From contig NW_020194620.1 of assembly GCF_002865645.1 (NCBI RefSeq), positions 1,991,353 through 2,055,352 of the forward strand: a stretch of DNA of 64,000 nt, in the 5' to 3' direction. The position numbers were made by a program, and so were the translations under genes. Shown piece after piece: positions 43,232 to 54,113 of this stretch (within the stretch, counting starts at the first letter, position 1; each line of letters opens with the position of its first letter). The notes beneath the pieces were generated by a model. The model made no database searches, was not told the DNA's origin, and saw nothing but the letters and a program-made list of their open reading frames with translations. The stretch is from Hyaloscypha bicolor E. Taxonomy: Eukaryota; Ascomycota; Leotiomycetes; Helotiales; Hyaloscyphaceae.

Positions 43232-46200
43232 TCAAGTCATCGATCTGAAGCCAATGTCCTGGCGGCCAAATTTCGGTGGGCCTGACCCGTACACCGTATG
43301 GGCAAATCCGAGCCTTTTCTGCGCCTCTATCTGGCTCTGAGATACAATATCCACGAACCCAACTTTATCAAGGGCATTTTTCTCCTTATTTCGATTTTGG
43401 TTTGCTGGTGTTCTTTCGTCAGTTTCGTCGATTTCGTTCCCTATCCATGTCGAGTTGAGATCGATGCCAAGTTCGCGGCTCAGCTTTTGTAAGCTCAGAT
43501 TCAAGCGTTTCAAATGAATTTTGAGCACCTCAGGATCTATTGTGTCCTTGCATTTATCAAGTGTTTGGATGATATTATGTAAACCAACCAAAGATTTGAC
43601 AACAAAGGCTGTGGATGGCGAGAGGTGCCAGGCGTCATGGTTGAGCCCTTGCAGGTATCGATTCTCAAGTGCCTTCGGATAATCTGGCGAGCCTGGTTCT
43701 GTATAGGTTCTATACCATGCAAGAAAGCCTTCTTGTGATTTTTCCAGTCGCTTTGACAGATGTAGAGGCCAGTACATAGATGCATAGTGTAGGAATTCGT
43801 GGTTTGGAAGGGAGAGACATTCGCTAGCGTAATTCTCACCCATTCTCATTCGCGTTTCGTGTTCGGTCCGAGAGCAAAGAAGATACATCGTTGCGATGCA
43901 CGCCCTCAGCGACATGTCGTGTGCCGAGTCTAGGTCAATCAAGGAGGCTGGGATAACCGAACGGATCAAAATCTTGCTTTGGCGGTTTTCCAGCAAATAT
44001 TCTCTCGCCGTTTGGTGGACGAAATAGACTTTGGACCGAATCACCCTCAAGAAGTGTCCACACAGTGACTTCAGATAGTTCTCGAAAGGATGTTTGAGAT
44101 CATCATCCAAGTCGTCGAATATGCGCTTAGTGATGTCGGTAGCTAGTGCGCTGTTCATTTCCTCGAGTGTCAGGGGTCTTGCAGCACCGACGACCAATCG
44201 AAGCATCTTTGTCGCCTCAGACAAGTTCGTACTCCTCTCCAGTAATCGATCATACAAGGCATAAATATCTCGACTTGACAGAATGGCAATCATTTCCTTC
44301 CGAGAAGCTCCCCGAACACTTGCGTCCTTGAGCAATTTGATCATCAGTGTCGTCCAAAGGAATGTCCGATCTGCGCCATCAACAAGCCTTTTCTGCAGAT
44401 CCGTTAGGGTCTTCTTTGGGAGTCCATGGGCCACCAGATCCTCAATATTTGCTAGAATCACACGTTCAACGTCCTTGCTAATGGCTTCAACTTCGTCCTC
44501 TCCTCGCAATCTGATCGTAGGTAGCTTTAGAAATGCAGCTTTTATAGCGTTCTCGGGACGACTGGTGACAATAAACTTTATGAATGGGGGTTTTTCAAGT
44601 TCGTCGGCGCCTCTCGAATAGAATTGGCAGAGCTTAGATGTCAAAAAGCCCACCGAGGTCTCTTGACATTCATCTAAGGCGTCCAAGATAACGGTAATAT
44701 TTTGAGCTTGTCGTTGGCGTACTGTAGTCTCAAACATCTTCCAAAGGGTATGAGAGTTTTTTGTTATCCCGAAATTCGTCAATTTCTCGTCTTCGATTAT
44801 TTGATGGAGTAACTCTGGCTGTGTTTTAAATATTTGATGCAGGATTGCGCTTAAAGCACAGGAAAGGTCTCTTTGGTCTTCGTTGTCGTCCTTGAAAAAG
44901 AAGTGGCAGACCGAGTCTACTGTTTTTGGAGTAGTCGCAATATCTTTCTCTCCGCTGCCCCTCCAGTTATTCTTAGATTTCAGATGATTCACGAGGAAGG
45001 ACATGAGGACGGATTTTCCACAGCCAGGATCTGCTGAAACCCACAAAACTGCGGAAGAGTGTTTCTGTTCCCAGTCTTGGTACTGCTTGTGATTTAAAAG
45101 CCATTCACATGTACCCTCGACTCTTTCGGGGTTTCGCTCTCTGTAAGATTCATAATCTCCTCTCAGGAGGCTGTTGTAAAATCTCTCGTCGTCGTTAGTC
45201 CAAGCTGAAGCACTCGACTTAGTTTAAAAATTATTCCCTGCTCTCGCATCAATATCACTCACGTTTAGCTGTCTGATCAGCCATCGTTTTCAGATTAGTC
45301 CAAACATTGCGAAAAGTATTCGAGTTTCTGCTTGAAAATTGACAAATACTGCGGTGGTCTCCGTTGATCGCAATTGCTGTCTCATTTGGCAGACCAAGTA
45401 CTGCTGAAGGCTCGTCCACTACCTAGAAATATGTCAATGGTCGTCTGCCCTAAGCCAAGAGACATGCAGACCTTAGAGTTTAAACCTTCCATTTTATCCG
45501 TTTCATAGAAACTCAGAATGGATAAATCCTTTCCGTAATCGACAAACGATCGAATGGTATCACTCAGCATTGCGGAATTCTGTTCCAAATCTCGCACCAG
45601 CGCAGCATTCGTATGAAGACCAAGACTCGATGCCTTCAGAATATTGGCAAAGATACTACCCCATGGTGCCAGAGTTGATCCTCTATGAGGCGTTCCGAAA
45701 AATGCGACACCGCAGAAATTCGACCGAAGGAATTCGAATCGCTCTCGTTGATGTGCCCTGATGATCGCCTGGTGCTCGATGTCAGCATTGCACGATTTGG
45801 TCTCGAGCCGTAGGAAACAAATTTCCTACTTTCTTGAAGACAATTCCACCTAAGCTGTGACAGATGAACAGAATAGGTCGCATGCGTTCCATGGGATGTA
45901 GCCGGACTGAGAGTATGTCTTCGAGGAGTTGCTCGGCGAACGTGTTGACACCTGCCGCAGCCTTGCTGAACTGCACTGTAGAATTATACCCATAACTTAG
46001 AATTCTAGCGTACGGGATTCTCTGCGGTAAGAAGTCTTTCAACCAATTGACACGGTCTCCTTCTGCTGATTCCGTAGACCAGGTTTTGTCGTAGTGCCCA
46101 TTGAGACCGTGGATCGCAATGATGTCAACGACACCGGGCTCGTCCGAAGGCTGGTCATGAAGTATGAAGAGGCCGTACTTCTCCACATGTTTAGAGTCTG

Positions 46201-46375
46201 AAAAAGTCCCTTGATGCTGTTGGGCATCCTCCTTCAACGGGTTGCTCGCGTCACCATTTCTCCCAGCCTTGTCTTGATTGACCTTGTAGTGAGACTTTGC
46301 AGCAGTTGCTTCTGATATAGTCCCTGGGACTGGATAGAGGATATGAGGGTCTTTTTTCCTCTTCCAGAATAGCAT
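43232..46375 (-). CDS. NLR: alpha/beta-hydrolase - NACHT - winged helix
   Basis: Four exons: 46375-45830, 45768-45472, 45422-45263, 45204-43232 (introns 61, 49 and 58 bp); 991 residues. The N-terminal about 290 residues are a SesB-like alpha/beta hydrolase: IHGLNGHYDKTW, nucleophile region ICHSLGGIVFKK, and VAFFGTPHRG. Then GTCEWLLNH leads into a NACHT NTPase with Walker A GCGKSVL, Walker B VILDALDEC and a sensor-like VTSRPE. A winged-helix region follows (RPLTLEEMNSAL, YFVHQTAREYLL). The last 250 residues have no ankyrin, WD40 or TPR array. Such proteins mediate non-self recognition and regulated cell death in fungi; here the hydrolase would be the output domain. Ligand unknown. Confidence 0.9.
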
Positions 46376-46502
46376 AATAGGCCAAGATCATTATAGTTAA
46401 GCGTGTAAGTACTGTAGGCCGCAACGCCGGAGGTTGCAGATCACGTCCTGCCATGTGACGTGGCGACCTCAGGTCGCTTATTAAGATTTTCATATCATAT
46501 CT

Positions 46503-47192
46503 GGGAAAAAGTAAAACGACCCCCCCGCCCCCCGCCCCCCAAACCCCCCAAGTATCGAGTAGGAGTAATAATAAATTTTAGAGTTTTAATAATGCCTAAT
46601 TCATTATTTATATATGCTTAAGCCTTTCTCTCGAATCAGATTTCTTAATATAGGTAAAGGAAATTTATATGTAAGAGCTTTAGTTTTGGAGTATAAGAGA
46701 GCCTAGGTAATTATTACGCACGAGGCAAAAGTTCCAGGTACTTTATCGCTAAAATTTCAGGCTCTCTTAAGGTCAATACCGCTAATCGACACCCCCTCCC
46801 CCAAAATAATATTACTAATCGACACCCAAATTAACACCCCAAATTAATATCCTGGGAGGTATCGCTTTATATCTTCCTGTTTTATAAGAGGTTAAGAAGA
46901 AATAAGCATTACTATATGCCTATAAGACCCTTATTTTTCTGACTAATTGCGATATAGCCAAATTTGTCTGGAAATGACGACAATAACGACGACGATAATA
47001 ATGTGCTATTCAGAGAATGCGATGCGCGCATTAGGTGCCAATTTACATTGATCTGTATACATTGGTACATACAAAGTAATATATACGGGCACCTGCCACC
47101 GCCTGCTGATTTCGGTTAGTGTGGCCCCCATCGACACCCCTAATCGACACCGGGGGGGGGTGGAGGAGGTGGGGGTCGTTTTACTTTTTCCC
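46503..47192. mobile_element. 690-bp inverted-repeat element with G-rich ends
   Basis: GGGAAAAAGTAAAACGACC at 46503-46521 is repeated exactly inverted at 47174-47192. Immediately inside, both ends continue into C-runs (left) and G-runs (right), so the near-terminal sequence is also complementary. The inside is AT-rich and carries [TC]ATCGACACC motifs near 46793, 46815, 47129 and 47142. It encodes nothing recognisable. No target duplication is evident, so the class is open: a MITE or a repeat produced another way. Confidence 0.6.
46520..46549 (-). promoter_or_regulatory. G-quadruplex motif upstream of the NLR gene
   Basis: On the minus strand, four G-runs of 6, 6, 6 and 7 are separated by loops of 3, 1 and 1 bases. 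It lies about 145 bp upstream of the NLR start codon on the coding strand. Formation and function are inferred from sequence only. Confidence 0.55.
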
Positions 47193-47195
47193 GGC

Positions 47196-47309
47196 GGATT
47201 CGGCACCGGTGGAAATGGAGGGACAGGCGGACAAGGCGGCCAGGGCGGCAGTGGCAGCGCTGAGCCTGTGAGGCGGCGGTTGCGCCAGAGATGGAGCAAA
47301 TTCGCGTGA
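47196..47309 (+). CDS. Glycine-rich ORF fragment adjoining the inverted-repeat element
   Basis: A plus-strand frame reads GGFGTGGNGGTGGQGGQGGS followed by AEPVRRRLRQRWSKFA and a stop at 47307-47309. It starts exactly where the inverted-repeat element ends, so an upstream part may have been separated from it by that element. It could be the 3' end of a broken gene or only a simple GGN-type DNA repeat. Confidence 0.3.
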   Translation, partial: GFGTGGNGGTGGQGGQGGSGSAEPVRRRLRQRWSKFA

Positions 47310-47520
47310 GCCGTCATACAAACAGTAGTATGTAGCAGTTCAACCCTGTCTATCCGTTAATCAGCAGCTCTAGAATTCTAACTGGTCAGTAGATGTTGGC
47401 TACCTTGGCAGCCAAACAAGCACGACCTAACCTCTTTCTCTAATCGAGCACTAAGGCAATCAATCAATCCACTTCCCCACGTCCCCGCTTCTCCAGACGC
47501 CCCGCCAAACCTCGGTAGGA

Positions 47521-47980
47521 ATGGGAGGCCTCGCCACCTCGGACATCATTGGCATCGCCATCGGCGTGCCATCCGGCGTACTCGCCCTGGTCGGCGTTGC
47601 CATCTCGTTTTGCGCCTGGCAGTTTCCAGACTCGCGAATTGGCAAGGCCGGCGTCGCGATTGGCAATCGATTCTCCGTTCGGGGTGGAGATGCTCGCGGT
47701 GGTGATGCCAGCGGTGCTGGAGCGCGCGGCGGGAATGCTGCGGGTGGGAGTGCTTTCGGGAGAGGTGCCCAGCATGAAGACTCTCGGGATGATGATGCCG
47801 GAACTCATGGCACGTACGACATCGAGGCCCATGCTGAAAGCGAGGCCAAGGGCGGGGATGCCCAAGGTGGGAATGCTTACGGCAATTCCTGCTGGGGGAG
47901 ATGCTAGAGGTGGAGATGCTAGAGCCATGCGAGCCAGGGGCGGTGACGCTTTCGGTGGATCTGCCATATATAAGGAGTGA
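47521..47980 (+). CDS. Glycine-rich membrane-anchored small protein with frameshift
   Basis: Frame 1 (47521-47907, 128 residues) begins MGGLATSDIIGIAIGVPSGV, giving one membrane helix of about 22 residues (IIGIAIG...AISFCAW). Repeated GG[DN]A units follow (RGGDARGGDASGAG, RGGNAAGGSAFG, KGGDAQGGNAYG). It stops at 47907, but the repeat pattern continues one frame over until 47980 (GGDARGGDARAMRARGGDAF, then a short tail ending IYKE). No intron of plausible length corrects the phase, so a one-base insertion near 47893-47900 or a sequencing error is likely. The function is unknown. Its closeness to the NLR suggests a possible partner, which is speculative. Confidence 0.5.
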
Positions 47981-49131
47981 TGCTCGCTGTGGAGAGAGTG
48001 GTACCTCTGTTTATGTCGTTTGAGAGAGATCGGAGATGTTGCTGGGATGGTGCTGAAAAAAAATTTGACCTCGTTCGTATCCTTGTACCGTTGCAGTGCT
48101 TGTCAGGCTGCATTTGATAAAGGTATGCAATTCTTCCCGTACATAGATGCGAGTGGTAATGGGACGTCATCAACATATAGCTCTTCTTCGCACTACCACG
48201 AGGAGAGTTAGAGCCAGTTCCAAAGTATGAAATTAAGTTGAGAGGGTTTCCTCAGTATTGTAATAACCAGACTATACGCATTTGTTCTGGCGAACAGATA
48301 GACCTCTGAAGCAATCCTACCATTCTTTCTCGATCAAGAGATAGGGACCCTACTCACCGACCAGAATTGGAAGTCAAGAATGGAGCTCATTACGCTCCGA
48401 CTTCAACGAGGGATAGTGAAGTTGAAGTGGAGTGTAGTCAATTTAAACTAGGAACTTGGAAAGGAGGACGGACCAAGCCGCTTCCGGAATAGTCCAAGTT
48501 GCCCCTCAGAATGGATATCATATCAGTCAGTGTACCCTTCCAACCCCTGCCAACCCCCCCTCGTTTAGCTCGCGCAGCATTCCCAAACCAGGATTGTCCG
48601 CCCAAAGGAGTCATATTCGCGCTCGACAGTGGCCAACTCTCTTTTAGTTTATAGATGATAATAATACTAGGTAAGACAGCCCTAGAATCTAATATTAATG
48701 TAATTTAGAATTTCATACCGAACACATGAGTGGTAGGGTGCAAGTAAGGCGACTCAAAGTCCCTTCAATATCGTTTACCGGACAGATTCAAATTCGCTCA
48801 GCCACCCAAGTGAATCCCCTAGTGCCACAGGCCTTTGTGGTTTGTGGTGTTTCAATATTTTGATAGTACGTCTACGCGAACCCCCTTCCCTCTGTTCCTC
48901 ATGGTAAATAGCGACCGGTCGTATTCTTCACAGTTTGGTGGCCTTTCCCCTCAATTTTTTTGACTTGATCATATGATTGACTTGTTCATGCATCAATTGT
49001 CTCCTGTTTCTAGCGTACAGAAGGGTTTAATATCAACAGAACACCTAGTGTCCGTCTTTTTGTAGGTTCAACTCTCTGTCCTGAATGTGCTCAACTACTT
49101 CCTTCCTGCCTCCACGATGTATCATATTTCC
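47981..49131. other. Intergenic, no supported gene
   Basis: About 1.15 kb, AT-rich in places, with small ORFs only. Nothing recognised. Confidence 0.5.
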
Positions 49132-49859
49132 CTAAAACATCAAAATACCAGCACCGACCATGACAATCGTTGCCAAAAGCCCGCACTTGGCATTGAGCAT
49201 TCCAGCACTACTCTTGGAGGTGCTCGACGCCGCGGCAGCAGACGAGGAAGTGGAAGCAGAAGCAGCTGCTTTAGTTATCGAAAGATCAGTAAAGACTTTA
49301 CAAAAAATGGATGGTTTCACATACCAGCGCCCTTCTCAGCCTTCGCCGCTGCCTTCGCCGACGTGATGCTAGTACAGGCGTCCGTAAGCGTAGTGTTTGC
49401 CTGCAAAGTCTGCAACTTGACCGCTGCAGCAGAAGCCTTGGCCTGGTACTCAGCAATCTTCGTAGCATTGTTCTTTGCCTTGTCGGCAAGCTTGGTTTCG
49501 TTGGCGGCGAGAGCCACAAGCTTCGTCATAGATGTAATCTGATTGCAATCATCCTCCGTCTTCTGAGCTGCAGCGATAACGGCACAGGTGGAGACGAGAG
49601 TGGTGTTTGACTCCATGGTGGTAAGTTGCGTGGAGGCATCGGACGCCTTGGCTTGGATCTCGGCGATCTTGGTTGCGTTGTTGTTGGTCTTGTCTGCGAG
49701 CTTGGTTTCGTTGGAAGCGAGTGCCACAAGCTTGGTCAGGGTGGCCATTTCTTTGCAGAGAGACTTATCGGTGACGGCCTTGGTGGAAGTCCCATTCTTG
49801 CCTTTTGCGGCAACCGCTGTAGTGAGGAGGAGGGAGATGAAGAGGTTGGTGAACTGCAT
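49132..49859 (-). CDS. GPI-anchored cell-surface protein with internal duplication
   Basis: Exons 49859-49325 and 49268-49132 (intron 56 bp); 223 residues. Signal peptide MQFTNLFISLLLTTAVAA. Two tandem copies of a helical unit of about 70 residues follow: TLTKLVALASNETKLADK and SMTKLVALAANETKLADK start matching blocks. Each has two N-glycosylation sequons (NET, NAT), Gln/Ala-rich helices and a Cys near its end. The Ser/Ala-rich stalk and C-terminal hydrophobic tail (CGLLATIVMVGAGILMF) indicate GPI anchoring. Similar proteins are common, uncharacterised cell-wall proteins of filamentous ascomycetes. Confidence 0.85.
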
Positions 49860-50007
49860 TTTGATGGTGGGAAGTTATCAAGAAACAAAATTTGAAAGGA
49901 TTAGATATTGGAAGTAAAGCGGTCCTGCCGAAGTGTTGAGAACGGAATGGAGATTGAAGATGATGAGATGATATCCAGATGCTGTTCTTTGAATGAAAAG
50001 GCCGTGG

Positions 50008-50014
50008 TATATAT
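50008..50014 (-). promoter_or_regulatory. TATA-like element of the cell-wall protein gene
   Basis: TATATAT about 150 bp upstream of the ATG at 49859. Weak evidence on its own. Confidence 0.25.
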
Positions 50015-51453
50015 CCTACGTCGCAACCTTGCAACCCCACCTGCTTTGAACCCCTCTTGAGGATCCATTCTTACATGAGCTCTAGCTAAGAGCATCACAA
50101 AGCAAGCGCCCGTCTGGAACACAAGTGTCGCCGCTGCAGCTCCAGAATGTTTTGGATGGCACATCAAGGCGGTTGTCCGATCTTCTCATCACCACGTTTG
50201 GAGACAAAAAAAGATGTCGGAGGGTCCAATGCAAGACTGATCTGCCGATAAAACGCCGCGTAAGATCTCCGCGCAGCTCAAAGTCATGATCCGGCACATC
50301 TTCCAGTGCGTATCTCACAGTTTGGAAGGTAGAGCCGCTGTGTTTCGCTGACGACGGAGAGTTATTTATACTCCTAACAGAGTGGGGCGTTTGCCGAACT
50401 CCGGGGAGGTGGTTGGGCACGGGAACACGAAACAGATCTCGTCAGGAATCTGACATCCCAAAGCGTATGTGGAGAGTGAGGGGAGTGGACCGTACGGGAG
50501 AATTCCGTTATTTTTCCATCGTCGAAACAAAAGCAGCTCAGTGAAAGAGCGGGCTGGAAATTCATGACACTATTCCTCACAAAAGGGAAAGAAACACTGC
50601 TATGCTTCGGTTCTGACTTCAAAATAAATCCTCACCAAGTTACTCCAAACCCATCTGACGTAGCCTTCGAGAGGCTAAGAGCTCAGTCATTATGTGCTCC
50701 ATCCATGTTGAGCTCGTCAAAGAAGACTGGTGGTTAAGTTCAAGAACTGGAGACAATTTGACGTTCGTCACTCGGATGGTTTCGAGCCTGAGAACACACT
50801 TCGCGTCGCCCCACTCTTTTAAATTTACCGTCCACTCGGGATCCACCCTGATGTATGAAACTCTGGCCCCAACATCGGCTTGAAACATCTTGAGGGGAAA
50901 TTTCAGCGACTGTCCAATTTCCGTTGCTTCTGCATCCCCAAACTTCCAAATTCTCCGGCGAAGGATTGTTCCCTTTGACGCCGTACTTGACTGGCCAAAG
51001 CACAGAACAGATTTCTCACCAAGCATCCTGTACATCAAGGTCCAGCATGTAGGACAGAACCTCGAACTCTCGGGCTAACAGCTTCATCAATCGACTTTGC
51101 GGGGTTGGTCACGGGATTGGTCTCCCTTGTAAGGCTGATCTGACTCGAGCAATCTCGGCTCATTTGCCCCTGAATCTTCGCATCCTCTCTAGAACCTTCG
51201 TCATGCCATCCAAACCTTTACACTCATTGGACGAAAAGTCGGGGCTACACCAGGCAAGCTCTCCTTTTGGGAATCATCCAGAGTAGATGCAATCTATCAT
51301 CCCAAGCTCCCCAGACTCTCCATCACATAGATTGAATATGGTCCAGAAAATAATGTATATTTCCTCATCCGAGTCGGGGGGCGGAAACATTTCTGACCCG
51401 CAATTTCGCCTTCATCTGGCATCACCACTATGGCAAGCTTTCATCTTCCACCG

Positions 51454-51460
51454 TATATAA
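51454..51460 (+). promoter_or_regulatory. TATA-like element of the polygalacturonase gene
   Basis: TATATAA, 99 bp upstream of the chosen ATG at 51559. The ORF itself is open from an earlier ATG at 51430, but that ATG would lie upstream of the box and place 43 residues before the signal peptide. Confidence 0.4.
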
Positions 51461-51558
51461 ACCATTCTGGGGCTGCCAAGTACTCCCTCTCCGCACAGCC
51501 TTCAAGCTTTCCGGGACTTTTCATTCCAACCACTCATTTTCACATTGCCGTGCTGGTC

Positions 51559-53082
51559 ATGATGCGTTCCTTCCTTTTCCTTGCAACGATTGCTCCTTTG
51601 GTTATCGCGTGCAATAGCCCAAAAACTGATGGTTGTGCCTCTGCTTTTACGGCCTCGTCTTCGGATGCGGCGGCTTTCTGTGCAAGGTATACGACAGCTC
51701 CGGTGACACAGACTACGGATCTGCCCGCTTATGCGAAGTATTGTTCAATGAAGCCGAAGAAGCTTTCGAGTGTTTGTAGCTGTCTTGTTGTGCGGACGAC
51801 TTTGCAGACTGTTGCAGCGAATTATTCTTCCACGACAGCAGCGAAAGTTACTAGCGCTACTGGTGCAGCAGGAGGAGATGGAACGGCTTGCACAGCCACG
51901 GAATATGCACAGATCACCTCCGTCGTCAAGTCATGTACTAACATTGTCCTGGACAACATCTCGGCACCAGCCAGCTCCACCATTGATCTCATCGCTCTCC
52001 AGACCGGCTCAACGGTCACTTTTTCTGGAACAACCGTAAGTAGGACAGGGTCTAAGATGTTATGCAGAAACTGATACAACCAGTCCTTTGACACAACTTC
52101 CAATGATAACTTTGATCCTATCGTGATCGGCGGTACTGACATCACCATCACGGGCGCAGATGGCCACGTAATTGATGGCAATGGAGCAGCATACTGGGAT
52201 GGAAAAGGCTCAAACGATGGAGTTGCAAAGTAAGCCGTCTCTTCTCTCTACCCCCAACAACCATGCTGATTGTGATAGGCCTGACCACTTCATCGTCCTC
52301 AAAGACATTACCAACGGCCATATCTCCAACTTGAATGTCCAGAACTGGCCAGTCCACTGCTTCGACATCACGGGTGCTGATGGCTTGACAATCACCGGTC
52401 TGACTCTCGACAACTCAGCTGGTGATGCTTCTAACTCTGCGAGTGACGGTAAGGCAGCTGCACACAATTCAGATGGCTTTGACATCTCGGGCTCCACGAA
52501 TGTGGTGTTAGCAAACACAGTGGTGAAGAACCAAGATGACTGCGTGGCCGTCACTAGTGGAACAAACATCACCGTGACAGGAATGACCTGCTCTGGAGGA
52601 CAGTGAGACCACCCGATCTCCTGAAATCGGGCAAATAGAAAGCTGACTACGACCTCTTCAGTGGTTTGAGCATTGGCTCTGTCGGCGGAAAGAGCGACAA
52701 CTCAGTCTCCGGCATCACCTTCTCAGACTCCACCATAACCGACAGCGAAAATGGCTGCAGAATCAAATCCAACGCTGGCAAGACTGGTACAATCGAGAAC
52801 ATCGTGTACCAAAATATCGTTCTCTCAGGTATCACCGACTACGGCATTGATGTTCAGCAAAATTATCTGAATGGAGGAGCAACAGGTGACCCAACGAACG
52901 GCGTCACGATTTCGGGCGTGACGTTCAGCAATGTGACGGGTACTGTAACTTCCTATGGAACGAACTATTATGTTCTCTGTGGCAGCTCAAGTTGCAGCGA
53001 TTTCAAGTTCACGAATGTTGCCATCACTGGAGGGGGAACGGCCAGTACTTGCAATTTCCCTTCGACGGGATGCCTGTCGTAG
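51559..53082 (+). CDS. Endopolygalacturonase (GH28) with Cys-rich N-terminal module
   Basis: Exons 51559-52035, 52084-52229, 52279-52602, 52662-53082 (introns 48, 49, 59 bp); 455 residues. Signal peptide [18 protein letters not shown] Cys-rich module of about 45 residues follows ([20 protein letters not shown], then [19 protein letters not shown]), and then a Ser/Thr/Ala linker. The catalytic right-handed beta-helix starts at [11 protein letters not shown]. The four GH28 signatures are present: [24 protein letters not shown] (His split by intron 3) and RIKSN. The enzyme cleaves alpha-1,4-galacturonan in pectin outside the cell. The N-terminal module is unusual for classical endoPGs. Confidence 0.92.
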
Positions 53083-54113
53083 AATGGTGATTGGGAAGAG
53101 AAATTCTATTCTATGTACCTATTTTACCCTTGGCCTAGATTTTGGCAGCTGGGAGGAAAGGCTGGGAGGTGTTGCACCACGATACAACTTCTCGCAACGA
53201 GTTGCTGTCAGATGGACCCGCCAAGTCACATATTTCGTGTATTTATAAATTTTCACTTGGCTTCAACCGAAAGGCATGCCAAACGTTTGAAACTTGTGAA
53301 GATCAAGTATTGGGGGTTCCGGTTGAGAATGTTTTGGAGACGAAGGGATACACGAACATGGCACTGTACATTCTCTGAAAAGGAAAGATCGCCCACAGTT
53401 ACGCCACGCGAAACAAAGAACGCCTCAATTTCTACCTACGATTTATTAGGGTTGATGACATGAATCAAATGTCCGCTGTATCCACAACAAGGTTTGTTCG
53501 TGGAGTGACTCGCCTGTTCAAAGACTATATGATCACTTGTCACTTTATTAGACGCTCTCAACATCCAAGATACTTCAAGGATATGTAACACCCACATCTT
53601 CGTGTACTTCATGCAATAAAAGCCGCCAGAATCTTTACATCGGCTTGTACAGTAAGGAATCGAACTTCTGGGTGCGATTTGAGGGTCACGTGATGTGACT
53701 GCATCCAGCCTTTGGGGTCCCAAGCGTGAATCGCAAGGGAAACAAGGCAGAGCTTCTATCTTTCGTTTGGCATACCTTGCACTCACAGAAGAGAATATTC
53801 AGACGATATTGATAGAATTCATGCGACGGTGCAATTAAGATGAACGTGTCAAAGTACCCCAGCGGTGCAAGGTCTGCCAAGACAGGCAGCCCGCCCATCG
53901 GCCGGGGTCAACAAAGACGAGCCCCCATCAACCACAACCGCATCCAGTCCTCAAAGGAATCACTGTCGCACAAGCACATACCTCGAGATTGGCGTAGGAC
54001 GGAAGCTTAGCCCTGTAAGATGCTGTGTCCGCAATCTTGAGCAGCCGCACATGTCTCTTCGGATGGAATCGCATTGACCCGTACTCTCCTCCTGAAACCT
54101 CTTATCGTCGTCA
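53083..54113. other. Intergenic, no supported gene
   Basis: About 1.03 kb; overlapping small ORFs on both strands, none recognisable. It contains the 3' flank of the polygalacturonase and the promoter of dapB. Confidence 0.5.

Larger units (their letters stand above)
49860..51558. other. Divergent intergenic region, possible ORF at 50640-51038
   Basis: 1.7 kb between the divergent cell-wall and polygalacturonase genes. The minus-strand ORF 51038-50640 (132 codons) has a mildly protein-like composition but no recognised feature, and starts with Met-Met. I leave it unannotated. The outer parts are promoters. Confidence 0.45.

Noticed and set aside
47196..47309. Collagen-like protein
   Set aside because: The GGN/GGQ run is short and does not follow G-x-y triplets with Pro.
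50640..51038. 132-codon minus ORF
   Set aside because: Composition is neutral but no family, splice sites or promoter evidence; insufficient to call.
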